A stretch of DNA of 64,000 nt from Russula earlei (taxonomy: Eukaryota > Basidiomycota > Agaricomycetes > Russulales > Russulaceae). Below are positions 12,005 to 22,690 of this stretch, piece after piece. Position numbers and translations under genes: made by a program. The DNA is taken from assembly GCA_025769875.1 (NCBI GenBank), contig JAGFNK010000172.1, positions 34,313-98,312 of the forward strand. The letters run 5' to 3'. The notes below the pieces were generated by a model that saw only the letters and a list, made by a program, of their open reading frames with translations, did not search any database and had not been told where the DNA came from. Position 1 is the first letter of the stretch. Each line of letters starts with the position of its first letter.

Positions 12005-12498
12005 TGTCACAAGAACCGGTAAATCAGACCGGACCGGCAACCAGATAAGCCTACCCGGACATGTCTCGAGTTTCCCGCGTGTTTCATGACTCTTCCATAA
12101 GCCTCGCATGTACCAGATGTTTCCTGCGTGTTCCAGTTCGATCGCCTCGTTTCCACCTCATGAATACTATTTGATATAGTATTTTACATGTATATAAGAC
12201 CACTATTCAATGAGGACAAGCCCTAAGCTTGTTCTCCTGTGAAATATCACTGGTTTCCAGCTTCAGGACTTGTAGGCTTGCAAGACATCAAGCAATCTGT
12301 CTGAAATCCCCTCTACTCATAAGTCTTCTCGACGCGAAGGCTTATTCATAGTTTTCCCTCTCCACGGAACGTATTTGCCTTGGCAATATCGTCTCCGAGA
12401 ATCCCGAAACTCATGAAGATCTAGTGTCTTGCTCGACTCACTATGCTTGTCTCGCACGTGAACCGATTTGTCAGCGACACCACCCCCAGTCGGTGACA
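12005..12498 (+). repeat. Gypsy-2 5' LTR (494 bp)
   Basis: TGTCACAAG to GTCGGTGACA. TATATAA lies at 12191-12197. The predicted mRNA start is near 12224, at TAAGCTTGTTCT, whose complement is found just past the LTR. Confidence 0.93.
12191..12235 (+). promoter_or_regulatory. Gypsy-2 TATA box and predicted mRNA 5' end
   Basis: TATATAA (12191-12197) lies 33 bp before TAAGCTTGTTCT (12224-12235). That 12-mer is the exact reverse complement of 12501-12512. A start here would let the mRNA 5' end fold onto the primer site, as in Tf1. Confidence 0.7.
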
Positions 12499-12500
12499 TT

Positions 12501-12512
12501 AGAACAAGCTTA
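12501..12512 (+). other. Self-priming primer binding site of gypsy-2
   Basis: AGAACAAGCTTA, two bases past the LTR end, pairs perfectly over 12 nt with the predicted 5' end of the element's own RNA (12224-12235). No tRNA-type site (TGG at the LTR edge) is visible. The layout matches the self-primed Tf1/sushi group. Confidence 0.75.
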
Positions 12513-12577
12513 CCTCAAACCCTTGACCCCGAACGCGTACACACGCATCCACCCCCGAATACAACGATTTTTGAAAA

Positions 12578-12760
12578 ATGACTTCCATGGCCAGAGACTG
12601 GAGGTTCAAAGGACAAGGAAAACCTACAGAAGAAGGACTAAAGAAACTCAAGTGTCCCTTCAAACTGAACCCAGACCTCGACAACGCATTTGTTCCAGAG
12701 GCCTTCAGAGAAAATGCTCACTTCCTCAGAGTAGGAATAGACAGTGTACCCTGGTGTTAA
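12578..12760 (+). CDS. Possible first coding exon of gypsy-2 gag
   Basis: ATG at 12578 opens a 60-codon frame (MTSMARDWRFKGQGKP, ending GIDSVPWC) just after the primer site. It is hydrophilic and protein-like. The next open stretch, from 13239, has no ATG until 13429 yet reads as protein upstream of it (WTGYYAYYRRAKVGLG). An intron from about 12750 to about 13240 joining the two would explain both. Donor and acceptor cannot be fixed by eye. The alternative is that this is just an upstream ORF in the leader. Confidence 0.4.
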   Translation: MTSMARDWRFKGQGKPTEEGLKKLKCPFKLNPDLDNAFVPEAFRENAHFLRVGIDSVPWC

Positions 12761-13130
12761 GATCTGACAGATCTTAGTACCAACTCTTCTGGTGAAAGAG
12801 TTGCTTGATATAGTTCAAGCACTAGACTTCGAACCCTTTGATATTATCTCAGGAAGATTGAATGTAGAAAAGAGAGGGGTCTCTTTCAGTTAGAGTCTGC
12901 ACTATAATTTGTTTTAGATCGTTAGACAAGATAATTGTCTCATGAAAGTGTAAGTCGAGCGTAAGGCTCAACTTCTTGGTACCACAGACTATTTATACGA
13001 TATCTCAATAACTACTGATCCGATTCGTACGAAACTCGGGGTGCACATAGCTGAGAACCAGTAGTATCCAAATACGAAATGCGCAATTCAGAATGTTAGA
13101 AATGACTCACGCGTGAGTCATTCTTTCCTA

Positions 13131-13200
13131 GTATCAGTAAGCAATCAGTAAGCAATCAGTCAGCAATCAGTAAGCAATCAGTAAGCAGATCGATAAGCAA
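13131..13200 (+). repeat. 11-nt tandem repeat in the gypsy-2 leader/intron
   Basis: About five copies of AATCAGTAAGC, one with a substitution (AATCAGTCAGC), lie in the non-coding stretch between the short 5' ORF and gag. They follow the inverted run GACTCACGCGTGAGTC near 13108. Confidence 0.75.
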
Positions 13201-13238
13201 ACACATGAGTAATCACAGATGAGTCAGCGGAATAGATG

Positions 13239-14787
13239 ACAGTCGGAGAATCAAGAGAATCTTAACACCTGGACCGGGTACTATGCTTATTACAGGAGGG
13301 CCAAAGTAGGCCTTGGAACCCTCTACGGCATATGGTTTGAAATTCGACGCCGCGAGGACTACTTTGAGGCCTACCGCATCGCACGCCCGGCTCTCAGACT
13401 AACCTTTGACCCCCTCAAAGGTCTTGACATGGAACAACTCATCAAATCAGGAGAACCAATTCTGAACTCAAAAAACCTGTGTTGCGCCCTGACCCCCGGA
13501 CCCGCACCTGCCGAACCCATGGAACAAGAACCACAAATTACAACACAAATTTTCGGTGCAGCCAACGAACCAGAAGAACCACCAGCACAGATACCTCAAC
13601 AACTCGCGTTGTCTGGAATGGCGCAGGCATACCCTCACCCATCTTTGTTCCAAGGTTTTAAGGGACGCAGAAGACGACCTCCAAGCCCAGACCCCGACGA
13701 CTACGACGTATATGCCATGTATGATCGCGACACACACCCTTCCGACAATGGTAAACTCGAAGGCATCCCACCCAAGGCCTTCAACAGCGACCGTGCGCGC
13801 ACTCACGCATTCCTCACCGCATTCCGACACTTTATGAGGATGAACTTCGACAGCAAAATTGCTCAAAATCCCATCAAGAAATGTGCTTACTTCCTATCAC
13901 TAATGGAAGGACCTCGCATTGATGGCTGGGTCGAAGCGATGGACGAATGGCTCAAAAAAGTCATGATGGACCCAAACGAAATTCCCTTTGGGCTGACAGC
14001 TTGGCAGGCTATGGAACAACAGTTTAAAAGGGCATTCACCGATTATGCTGAATGTGAGTGCGCGCAAGACCAACTCCGTGAACTCAAAATGAAAGAAAAT
14101 AATCTCGATGAGTACATAGCCAATTTCGAACTATTAGCTCGATGAGGATCTCTGCACATGGACAATCCAATGGTTATGCGCCTGTTCACATGCAGCCTTC
14201 CCAAGCCATTGATCAAAGCAATCATCAGTCAGGAGGACCCAACCACCTTTCTAGAGTGGATATCTGGCACCCAGAAACAACATCGTATCTGGATGCGTAA
14301 ACGCGCGGTCCTCACCGATCATGCTAACACACACAATCGCAACACGAATCCAAATCGCCCCTGGGCCCACCTCTCCACCTGGGGAACACGCAGCAATGCC
14401 ACTAACAATGCTACTGCACCACGCGCATGCCTGCCACCCCGCAATCCAAACGCAATGGATACTAGCGTGGGTGCAGCACACAAAGCAATTACCGAAGCTG
14501 ACAAAGAAAAACATTGCGCCGAAGGCAGATGTTTTCATTGTTCAAAACAAGGACACCTTGCCAGAGACTGCCCCACGAAACCCAAACGCGAACTGACATG
14601 CGCATGCACAGCGGAGGTAACCACCACCACATCCAAATCCTCTGTTGTCGAGATCGTCAAAGAAAACGCAATGGCCAAAGCCGCGAAGGCCGCCAAAGCC
14701 CTTTCCAAAGAGGAAAGAGAAGAATTCATTAGGATGTTGAACGAAGAAACCGATAATGACAAAGAAAAGGATTTTTCAGATGCCTGA
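13239..14787 (+). pseudogene. Gypsy-2 gag with CCHC zinc knuckle
   Basis: This is the capsid/nucleocapsid polyprotein. The frame is open from 13239; the first ATG is 13429 (MEQLIKSGEP). A proline-rich segment leads into a retrotransposon-gag region (FRHFMRMNF, WQAMEQQFKRAF, NNLDEYIANFELLAR). TGA at 14143-14145 interrupts ELLAR-GSLHM, where Arg (CGA) would fit. The frame goes on through MDTSVGAAH to the knuckle CFHCSKQGHLARDC near 14530-14571 and a Lys/Glu-rich tail, with stop at 14785-14787. Pol follows in another frame. Confidence 0.85.
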
Positions 14788-14792
14788 GCATA

Positions 14793-17700
14793 TTGGCGAT
14801 CACTTGGGCCTTAGGCACCAATGTACATAAATTTATAAAAAAGAAGTCAATGCAGGTCAATTTGACTATATACATTGGAACCTCAAAAGCCGAAAAGAAA
14901 ATCGCATTAATTGATAGTGGAGCAACTGAATGCTTCATATCTCCCAAATTAACCAAACAACTCCAATTGAGAACGCGAAAATTATCAACACCCAGAGTAG
15001 TGAAAAACGTTGATAATACTCCCAATCACCTAGGAAGGATTACTGAAGCAGTAGATTTAGAGCTAAAACTGCTGGGACAAAAAAGCAAACATCAATTCCT
15101 CATAGCGGATATCAGGCAAGACAATCTGATCTTGGGATACCCCTTCCTCGAATCAACAAACCCCAAAATCAACTGGACCAATGGAACACTAATGGGAAGG
15201 ATAGTCTTATCCAGAGATGAAGAAACACCAGAGTGGATAAGAAACATCACCCAATGGGAAGAAGGCGACGAACTTTGGATACAAACTCAACTACGAAAGA
15301 CTACAATTGCCCAACAATTAGCAGAATCCCAAGTACAATCAAAACAACTGACCTGGCAACAGATAGTTCCTCTCCAATATCATACCTATGGCCAAGTCTT
15401 CGAAGAACAAAAATCAGAAAGATTCCCTGGACCAAGAAAATGGGATCACGCTATCGATCTTAAACCTGACGCCCCCACAATGATCAATTGCAGAGTATAC
15501 CCTCTTTCACCTAAAGAAAAAGAGGAGCAAGGAAAATTCCTCGAACAAAATCTATGACTAAAGCGAATCAGAAGATCTAACTCACCATACGCAAGTGGCT
15601 TCTTTTTGATTAAAAAGAAAGATGGCAAATTTTGACCAGTACAAGATTACAGAAACCTAAACAAATGGACTATACCCAACATCTACCCACTTCCCTTAAT
15701 CCCAGAATTAATCCATGCCCTAGCAGGCAAAGAACTCTTTACTAAATTTGATATTAGATGGGGCTATAACAACATTAGAATCAAAGAAGGAGACGAATGG
15801 AAAGCCACCTTTAAAACTAGCGATGGGTTATTCGAACCAACAGTAATGTTTTTTGGATTAACCAACTCCCCAGCGACCTTCCAAACGATGATGGACGATA
15901 TCTTTCAAGAAGAACTTGCTCAAGGACGGTTGAAGATTTATATGGACGACATCATCATCGCTACAGAAAACGATGAAAAGAAACATAAATCTAAAGTCGA
16001 TCACATCTTGTCAAAATTAAGACAACACGACCTATATCTCAAACCAGAAAAGTGCCAATTCCACAAAAGAAAAGTTGAATACCTGGGAGCAATCATCGGT
16101 GAAGGAAAAATCACCATGGACCCAGTAAAAGTTAAAGGAATCAAAGACTGGCCTACACCAAAAACACTAAAGGAAGTTCGAAGTTTCCTTGGATTCTGCA
16201 ACTTCTATCATAACTTTATCCCAAACTTCTCAATTAAAGCTAGACCACTCAACAACCTAACAAAAAAGAATAAGCAATGGGAATGGACACCCAGAGAGCA
16301 ACAAGCATTCCAATCACTAAAAGACACATGTGTGTCTTACCCAGTCCTTCGAACTCTGGATTGGACTAAACAATTCATCCTTGATACCGAATGCATCAGG
16401 ATTTGCCATAGGAGCAGTCATTTCCCAAGAACATGAAGATGGACTCCATCCTATAGCATTCTACTCAAGGACACTACTAGACGCGGAAAGGAATTACGAT
16501 GCACATGATAAAGAACTAGCCGCCATCATCTTTGGCCTCAAAAGTGGCTGACCATTCTTCCTAGGTGCAGAAAAACCCATCCGAATAAGGACAGACCACA
16601 AAAACCTTACATACTTCAAAGAACCACAGAAATTAACTGGACGACAAGCAAGATGGATGCAATACATGCAAGACTTTGATTTAATTATGGAACACATCCC
16701 AGGGACACACCAACACAATCACCGACACCCTTTCTCGTCACAAAGACCTTAACAAGGGGGTAACAGAACAAAAAACTACCCTTCTCCCACCTGAAATATT
16801 TACACAAAAAGTCTACCTACCCAACAAACTAGACAAACGACAAGAAATCCTACAACAATTTCATGACGCCCCACCTGCAGGACACCCCGGAATAGCCAAC
16901 ACATGGGACTTAGTCAAACAACACTACGAAGGACCTAGACTACGACAATTTGTAGAGCAATACATGAAAGGCTGTGCCAAATGCCAAGAATCCAAAACCA
17001 ATTTACCAAGAAAGAAAGCCACAACCTTCCCACTTGACACACACGTTGAACAAGGCCCCTTTCAATACATATCAATGGATCTTATCACTGATTTACCAAA
17101 ATCAGAAGGATTCGACAGTATTCTCACCATTGTCGACCAAGGATGTTCTAAAGCGACCAAATTCATTCCATGTAACAAAACAATTGACGGAACAGGCGTC
17201 GCACACAAGTATCTGAAACACCTCGTGCCCTGGTTTGGTGTCCCTAAAAGAATCATATCTGACAGAGACCCTCGATTTGCATCAAACTTTTCCAAAGCAT
17301 TATGCAAGAGCCTAGGCATCAAACAAAACATGTCCACCGCATTCCACCCTCAAAGCGACGGACAAACCGAAAGAATGAATGCCTGGCTAGAACAATATCT
17401 GAGACCCTGGACTGCGACCCATCCACACTCCTGGGCAAAAATGCTTCCTATCGCAGAATACATGCACAACTCATGGAAACACGAAGTATCATGACGATCA
17501 CCACACGAACTCCTCATGGGATTCAAACCTCAAATCAATATAAACCTTGTGGACAACAATGTCCCCGCCTCAACCGATCATCTTAGAGAACTAGAACAAT
17601 CTAGAAACGACGCACAACAACTTTTAGAACGTAAACAACAACCCTCCAGACCTGATAACCCAGAAATGAAAGAAGGAACCCTTGTTTGGCTAGAAGGCAG

Positions 17701-18100
17701 AAACCTCAAGACATGAGGAAACCGCAAGTTAACCCCAAAACGTTATGGACCCTTCCCCATCACAAAGAAGATTTCCAAGGTCGCCTACCAACTCCAACTT
17801 TCGTCATCCATGAAAATACATGACATCTTCCATGTCAATCTACTTCTAACATATATAGAAACGGAGGAGTATGGCACGTCATATACACAACCTCCCCCGA
17901 CCATCGATAACGAAGAAGAATATGAGATTGAGGCCATTCTAGATGCCAGAAGGTTCGGACGAACACGTAAACTTCAATACCTCGTACACTGGAAAGGCTA
18001 CCCATCATCAGATGACTCATGGGTCGACCACCATGACCTCAACGCCCCCAAACTCCTCAAGGAATTCTACTCCACTACAGCTGGACGACCCAATGCATAA
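14793..18100 (+). pseudogene. Gypsy-2 pol: protease, RT, RNase H, integrase, chromodomain
   Basis: Protease motif ALIDSGATECFIS lies near 14905-14943. RT follows with SPYASGFFLIKKK, KFDIRWGYNNI, LTNSPATFQTM and catalytic YMDDIIIA (15940-15963). RNase H includes [10 protein letters not shown] and HDKELAAI; integrase includes CAKCQES, MDLITDLP, SDRDPRF and FHPQSDGQTER. The chromodomain (EEEYEIEAIL, YLVHWKGYPSSDDSW) is near 17910-18070. Frameshifts lie near 16390 and 16730. Stops at 15555, 15633, 16549, 17492 and 17714 are all TGA, each at a place where Arg would fit. There is no intact enzyme here. Confidence 0.92.
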
Positions 18101-18153
18101 AAAGACCACCATTCTCAACCAACGCTCCCCACCGCTCTACCCCTTCTACCCCA

Positions 18154-19409
18154 ACATGTCCTCCAACACCAACTCGCCCACTGCCTCCTCCGCTACCCTC
18201 GTCCCTACTCCCCCATACACCCCTACCCTCATCCCTCTACCAATCTCTAGAGAACTGTCCCCATCCACGGCCGCAACTATCAACACTCAACTCTTAGTAC
18301 GACGTGCAGCACAACACGTGGCGATGATAGCACAAGCCCAAGAACTCTGGCATGAAGAAACTTTACCTACCATACTACGAGCCTTTGGCAATCGCTCCCC
18401 CACCAGAGGGACTAACTCCCTGATTGTCTGCAGCCCATCCTATCATGTCCATTCTCCCTCCCCTGACCCCATTCCCATCCCTCCTTGACTCGATACACCC
18501 ATCCCCCAACAACCAATTGACCTGATACTCCTCAAAGAAAACTTCACCCCAATACCATTACGAAACAACGACACTCCCCCACCTGCCTATGTAACGCCCG
18601 TGGCTCCTGGAACAGATACTATGACTGAACTGCGAGAACTAGGAGATGGCTGGATGGAGGGAACTCTAGGACTTGATATCTTGATCCCCGATCCAGGCAA
18701 CGAAGACGATACCATTCCCCCACGATTCGTCCTACCAGATCTAACCAATGGATTCCCATCAGTCGTCGCTACATACAGCCCCGGATGTCCCACTCATCGA
18801 ATTTCAGTTCAAGCTCGTGCCAACCCCTATCCTCATCCCCTCACTACGAAAGACACCTTCTTATTCCAGGAAGGACTCAGACACACTAAAGCCATCAATG
18901 AAGCCCTTACCTTCGAACAAGATCTGTCCCTCGAAGCCAAAGTCCTTCGATATCGATTTGCCATTAAAAAGGCGCGACAGATGGCCAATCAACTTGTCAC
19001 AGCCAGAGGACGTTATCATGACATGCTGTGGGAGATCCGGGACAGTGAGGTCAAATTGGCTAAAGCTAACACCAAAAACCGACTCGAACCCAGAATCCTA
19101 TTCCAACCCATGCCACAACTAACCGAACAAGAGCATAAAGATGCCAAAGAAGTGATCGTGGACCCATGGTATCAATTCTCTCCTCGTATTGCCAACAAAT
19201 GCTCCTGGTGTCTCGATGGGGGACACGACACCATCAACTGCCCTAAAATTACCACCTGTGTTCTCTGCAATCGCCACGGACATAGAGCAGACTTCTGCAG
19301 AACCCCACATCGATGATGCAAAGCACACAAAATATGTCGAGTTCCCCGAGACCAACTTCATTACCACACTCATCGTTGCATCTCTAACGTCCACCCCTAC
19401 ATGGGTTAG
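18154..19409 (+). pseudogene. Gypsy-2 accessory ORF with two CCHC zinc knuckles, after pol
   Basis: A frame begins at ATG 18154 (MSSNTNSPTAS), after the chromodomain ORF, and ends at TAG 19407-19409, just before the purine tract and 3' LTR. It has TGA stops at 18486 and 19314, both explicable as former CGA. The N-terminus is Ser/Thr/Pro-rich. The middle is helical and charged (LSLEAKVLRYRFAIKKARQ). The C-terminus has two knuckles, CSWCLDGGHDTINC and CVLCNRHGHRADFC, each C-x2-C-x4-H-x4-C. It is a second nucleic-acid-binding protein besides gag; I do not recognise the family. It may be a gag duplicate or an RNA chaperone. Confidence 0.72.
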
Positions 19410-19427
19410 ACCTTAACAAGGGGGTAA

Positions 19428-19921
19428 TGTCACAAGAACTGGTAAATCAGACTGGACCAGCAACCGGATAAGCCTACCCAGACATGTCTCGAGTTTCCCG
19501 CGTGTTTCATGACTCTTCTATAAGCCTCGCATGTACCAGATGTTTCCTGCATGTTCCAGTTCGATCGCCTCATTTCCACCTCATGAATACTATTTGATAT
19601 AGTATTTTCCATGTATATAAGACCACTATTTGATGAGGACAAGCCCTAAGCTTGTTCTCCTGTGAAATATCACTGGTTTCTAGCTTCAGGACTTGTAGGC
19701 TTGCAAGACATCAAGCAATCCGTCTGAAATCCCCTCTACTCATAAGTCTTCTCGACACGAAGGCTTATTCGTAGTTTTCCCTCTCCGCGGAACGTATTTG
19801 CCTTGGCAATATCGTCTCCAAGAATCCCGAAACTCGCGAAGACCTAGTGTCCCGCTCAACTCACTATGCTTGTCTCGCGCATGAACCGATTTGTCAGCGA
19901 CACCGCCCCCAGTCGGTGACA
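19428..19921 (+). repeat. Gypsy-2 3' LTR (494 bp)
   Basis: It follows the purine tract AACAAGGGGGTAA. It has the same length as the 5' LTR with no indel. About 26 substitutions separate the two, one of them a transversion. The right-hand TSD CCAAA is at 19922-19926. Confidence 0.93.
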
Positions 19922-19926
19922 CCAAA

Positions 19927-20451
19927 CTACAAGTCCTCAAATGACTGGCCCTAAACTAACTAACAGAAAATGAATCAGGTGCTTGCACGTGTACTAAAGC
20001 AGTGAACACATGGACAGTGAAGGCTCTTACTCATCAAGAGAAGCTTTCTTACTCAGCAGCTTACTGAGCATGACTGAGCATGCTCAGTAAGCGCACTCCG
20101 GCTTCTTACTCATCACTCTATTGTGCTTGATAACAAGGTTATGACTTGTTCCCTATTTAGCAGTTCTCTTGTAGTATATAAGCGCTCAATAAAGTAGTGG
20201 ACAGTCCTCAGACTGTCCATTTGTTTATGGCACTCTCTACCCCTGGGATACTCCTTTAAGGACTGTCCCCTTGTGACCATTCTGGCCTCTTCCCTGCGTA
20301 CCTGCTCAACTCTACCAGTAACCATACCTCTCTGGTATTTGTTACTGCTTTGGACTCTACTTCTCGCCCATTCTGTCTTGGATGTCTATCGACTCGTCTT
20401 CGAGCTTACTCCTTGCTCTTGAACTGGATAGTTCAACAGTGAGTCTTGACA
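19927..20451 (+). repeat. Gypsy-1 3' LTR, right segment
   Basis: This continues the LTR interrupted at 12004 and ends AGTCTTGACA at 20451. It includes the TGAGCATG palindrome region near 20061-20092, TATATAA near 20175, and AGACTGTCCA at 20210-20219, which lies in a hairpin with the preceding TGGACAGTC. Bases 20452-20456 (CATGA) would be the right TSD of gypsy-1; the left copy is not in the window. Confidence 0.9.
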
Positions 20452-22515
20452 CATGATGCGTCTGTACGATGGGTAATTCCCCTGCTGTCCTCAGGAGACT
20501 CAAGCTTGATCTAGGTCCATGGGTACTGGCTGGTTTGCCATTGTCCTCAGAGTGGTTGATGAATTGTATTGTGGTGCAGTCTGCTGCCGCTGCTGAGAGA
20601 AGAACAGTTGTCAGGGCACGTGGGTCATGGGGCATTGCCACTGTCCAAATGGGCGGTTGGTGGTGTTTGCAGCAACACCTGTGATCGCTTCACACATTTG
20701 TCGAGCTTTGGTGCACTGCACTGCCTTCTCCTTGGTGTCATGGTAGTTAGCGGGTACCGGGTGGGTCAACACCTCCATGATGATGGACTTGGTAAGTCCT
20801 TTAGGCCCCTTTTACCAACCGAGAATTCTTGAATCTTGAACTTGAACTTGGATTTTGGGATTTTCCAGGAGTGACAGGAATGACAGGTGTGATGTAAGTG
20901 ACATAATAAACTAATATGAGTCCATTTCAAATATGAGTTATTTTCCGGTGTGATTTGCTGGGTTTACATGTGATATGTAAAATATTTTTTCTAACCCTTC
21001 CTTCCACTCCTTCCAAGTGGGGTATTGCAAGCATGTCATAAGGCAGAATATGTGTCACCAATGTGTGGGTGCACATCTTTGTGCAAAATTTGTATGTGCA
21101 GCTCTGGTGAAAATGGGGCTGCAAGCACCCAGATGTTGAGCTCGAGTTGGACTGCTCGACCCCGAGTTTGACGCTGACACATCATGTGTAACCCCAAATA
21201 TGTGAGTATGCAAATGACAACAAAAACAAATGCATATTAATTTATTATATACATCATATCACTTAGATCACTCCTGTCACTCCTGTCACTCCCGGAAAAT
21301 CCTGAAATCCAAGTTCAAGTTCAAGATTCAAGAATTCTCGGTTGGTAAAAGGGGCCTTAAGGAAGAGTCAGGTCACAGGCTTGTCGCCCTGCATGTAGCC
21401 CGCCTCGTGTGCAAGCTGTTCAAAGTTGGCTATGTATTGATTGATGTGCAGCCACTGCATCTTGAGATTCTCTATCTTGGTCTGGGCCCACTGTGCCCAT
21501 TGTGAGTCCATAAACTGTGCACAGAACTCATTCTGGAACTGTTCCCATACATCCGGGTGGTTGTCAGCGACTGGATCAAGGGCATCAATCCAATCTCCCA
21601 TGTCGCATGTCCATCCTGAGACAGCAGGTCCTTTGATGAGGGTGAGAGCAAAGGAGGTCTTCCAGATGGGTGAAGCAAAGTTTGGGACACAGGCATTAAG
21701 ACGTAGGTAGGTTCTCAGCTCTTGCAGGAAGTCTTCGGCGAGAGCTCGGTCTCCCGAGAATTCACAAGGCAGGCTGCCATACGCCTTGGCGTCGCCTGCG
21801 CCGCCTGGTGGGGCTGGTACGTTTCCTGCTGCCGGTGGCCCTGGTGCATGTGGTCCTGGTACTAGGGGCCCCGGCACCAGGGGCCCACCCGGTGGTCCTC
21901 CTCCTGGGGGTCTGCTTGGGCCTGCAGGGCCTCGCCGTGAGGTGTGGCGCAATGCCGCGTTGATTCGGGTGGTCGGGGCCCAGTTTGGTTGGGCCTGCGT
22001 GGAGGTGGACCCGCCCTGCGGATCCAGGTTCATGTCGGGGTCGAGCACGGTCGACATGTATGTCACAGTGGTGGTGGCCATCGTGTATGAGGGTGGAGGT
22101 AGTTCTGTGGTGGGCGAGGTGTTTACTGAGGTGTGGCGGATTTGGTGGGTAGTCTGCGTGTCTTCTTGGATATCTTCTGAAGAGTCTGAATCCTGTGAAC
22201 TGTGGCTCGGGGTGTCGGTGCGGTTCGAGTCTCAATACTCGATTTCTTTGCGTCTGTCGCCAATAGCAAGTCGTCCATCTGCTAGTTGGAATAATTCGTA
22301 CCACCTATTCCCTAGGCGGTGACCGGTTCTTCTGTGCCATCGATGCGATTGAAGATGTGGTGGGGGTGTATAAACCCTTCAGTGAGAGCTGCTCCTGACC
22401 AGACGATTCTGGGATTCGGTGGTGCGTCCTCTTCGTTGGGCGTGCTGACAATGACGAGGTCGTCCTCGTTCGAAATGATGGGCAGAAAAGAAGTCAAATC
22501 TGATGTCACCGCCAC
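20452..22515 (-). pseudogene. Gypsy-4 gag, reverse strand, split by a MITE and cut by gypsy-1
   Basis: Read right to left, a first ORF (22515-22312, MAVTSDLTSFLPI) is followed after a frameshift near 22320 by NRWYELFQLADGRLAIG, a TGA near 22233 (Arg-compatible), an acidic Ser/Thr stretch, and then the gag body starting at ATG 22081 (MATTTVTYMSTVLD). It has a Pro/Gly-rich hinge, a capsid-type region (EFSGDRALAEDFLQELRTYL, WEQFQNEFCAQF, NQYIANFEQLAHEAGY) and a stop at 21368. The MITE interrupts it at 20804-21356. Beyond it, gag resumes (LTKSIIMEVLTHPVPANY, then PVPMDLDQA) until the gypsy-1 LTR at 20451. The knuckle and pol are not in the window. Confidence 0.75.
20804..21356. mobile_element. 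Harbinger-like MITE (553 bp, TSD TTA)
   Basis: The ends are GGCCCCTTTTACCAACCGAG and its inverse. The inverted repeat extends over roughly 110 bp with scattered changes and includes repeated AGTGACAGG motifs. It is flanked by TTA at 20801-20803 and 21357-21359. A TTA target and a GGCC-type terminus are typical of PIF/Harbinger. There is no coding capacity, so a partner transposase would be needed. It sits inside the gypsy-4 gag, so it is younger than that copy. Confidence 0.85.
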
Positions 22516-22571
22516 GTACGGTACTCAGAGTTTGAGCATGGGAACCTTGGTTAAGCACACATCCGACGTGG

Positions 22572-22574
<3 letters not shown>

Positions 22575-22604
<30 letters not shown>
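22575..22604. repeat. (AG)n microsatellite
   Basis: About 14 uninterrupted AG units in the CpG-poor sequence upstream of the gypsy-4 gag. Confidence 0.95.
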
Positions 22605-22606
<2 letters not shown>

Positions 22607-22690
22607 TGGGCGAGAAAGTAAACTGCTATTGTTTGTGGGGAGTATGACAAAAGATTCGACTTGCCCTCTCTTAGGCATAGGGCAAGTCCT

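Larger units (their letters stand above)
12005..19921 (+). mobile_element. Complete chromovirus gypsy-2 (7.9 kb, TSD CCAAA)
   Basis: Two 494-bp LTRs (12005-12498 and 19428-19921), both TGTCA...TGACA, lie between CCAAA duplications. Inside are a self-priming site, gag with a CCHC knuckle, protease, RT, RNase H, integrase, a chromodomain, and an extra ORF with two CCHC knuckles. It sits in the 3' LTR of gypsy-1, so it is the younger insertion. The LTRs differ at about 26 sites by eye, nearly all transitions and mostly in CpG. At least eight in-frame stops and two frameshifts inactivate the coding region. Confidence 0.95.

Noticed and set aside
14780..14828. Short ATG frame between gag and pol of gypsy-2 as a recoding signal
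   Set aside because: Ends after 16 codons and has no slippery sequence; the gag-pol frame change may be lesion or recoding and cannot be decided here.
22379..22678. Reverse ORF with a Leu-Ser repeat
   Set aside because: It is the translation of the AG microsatellite.
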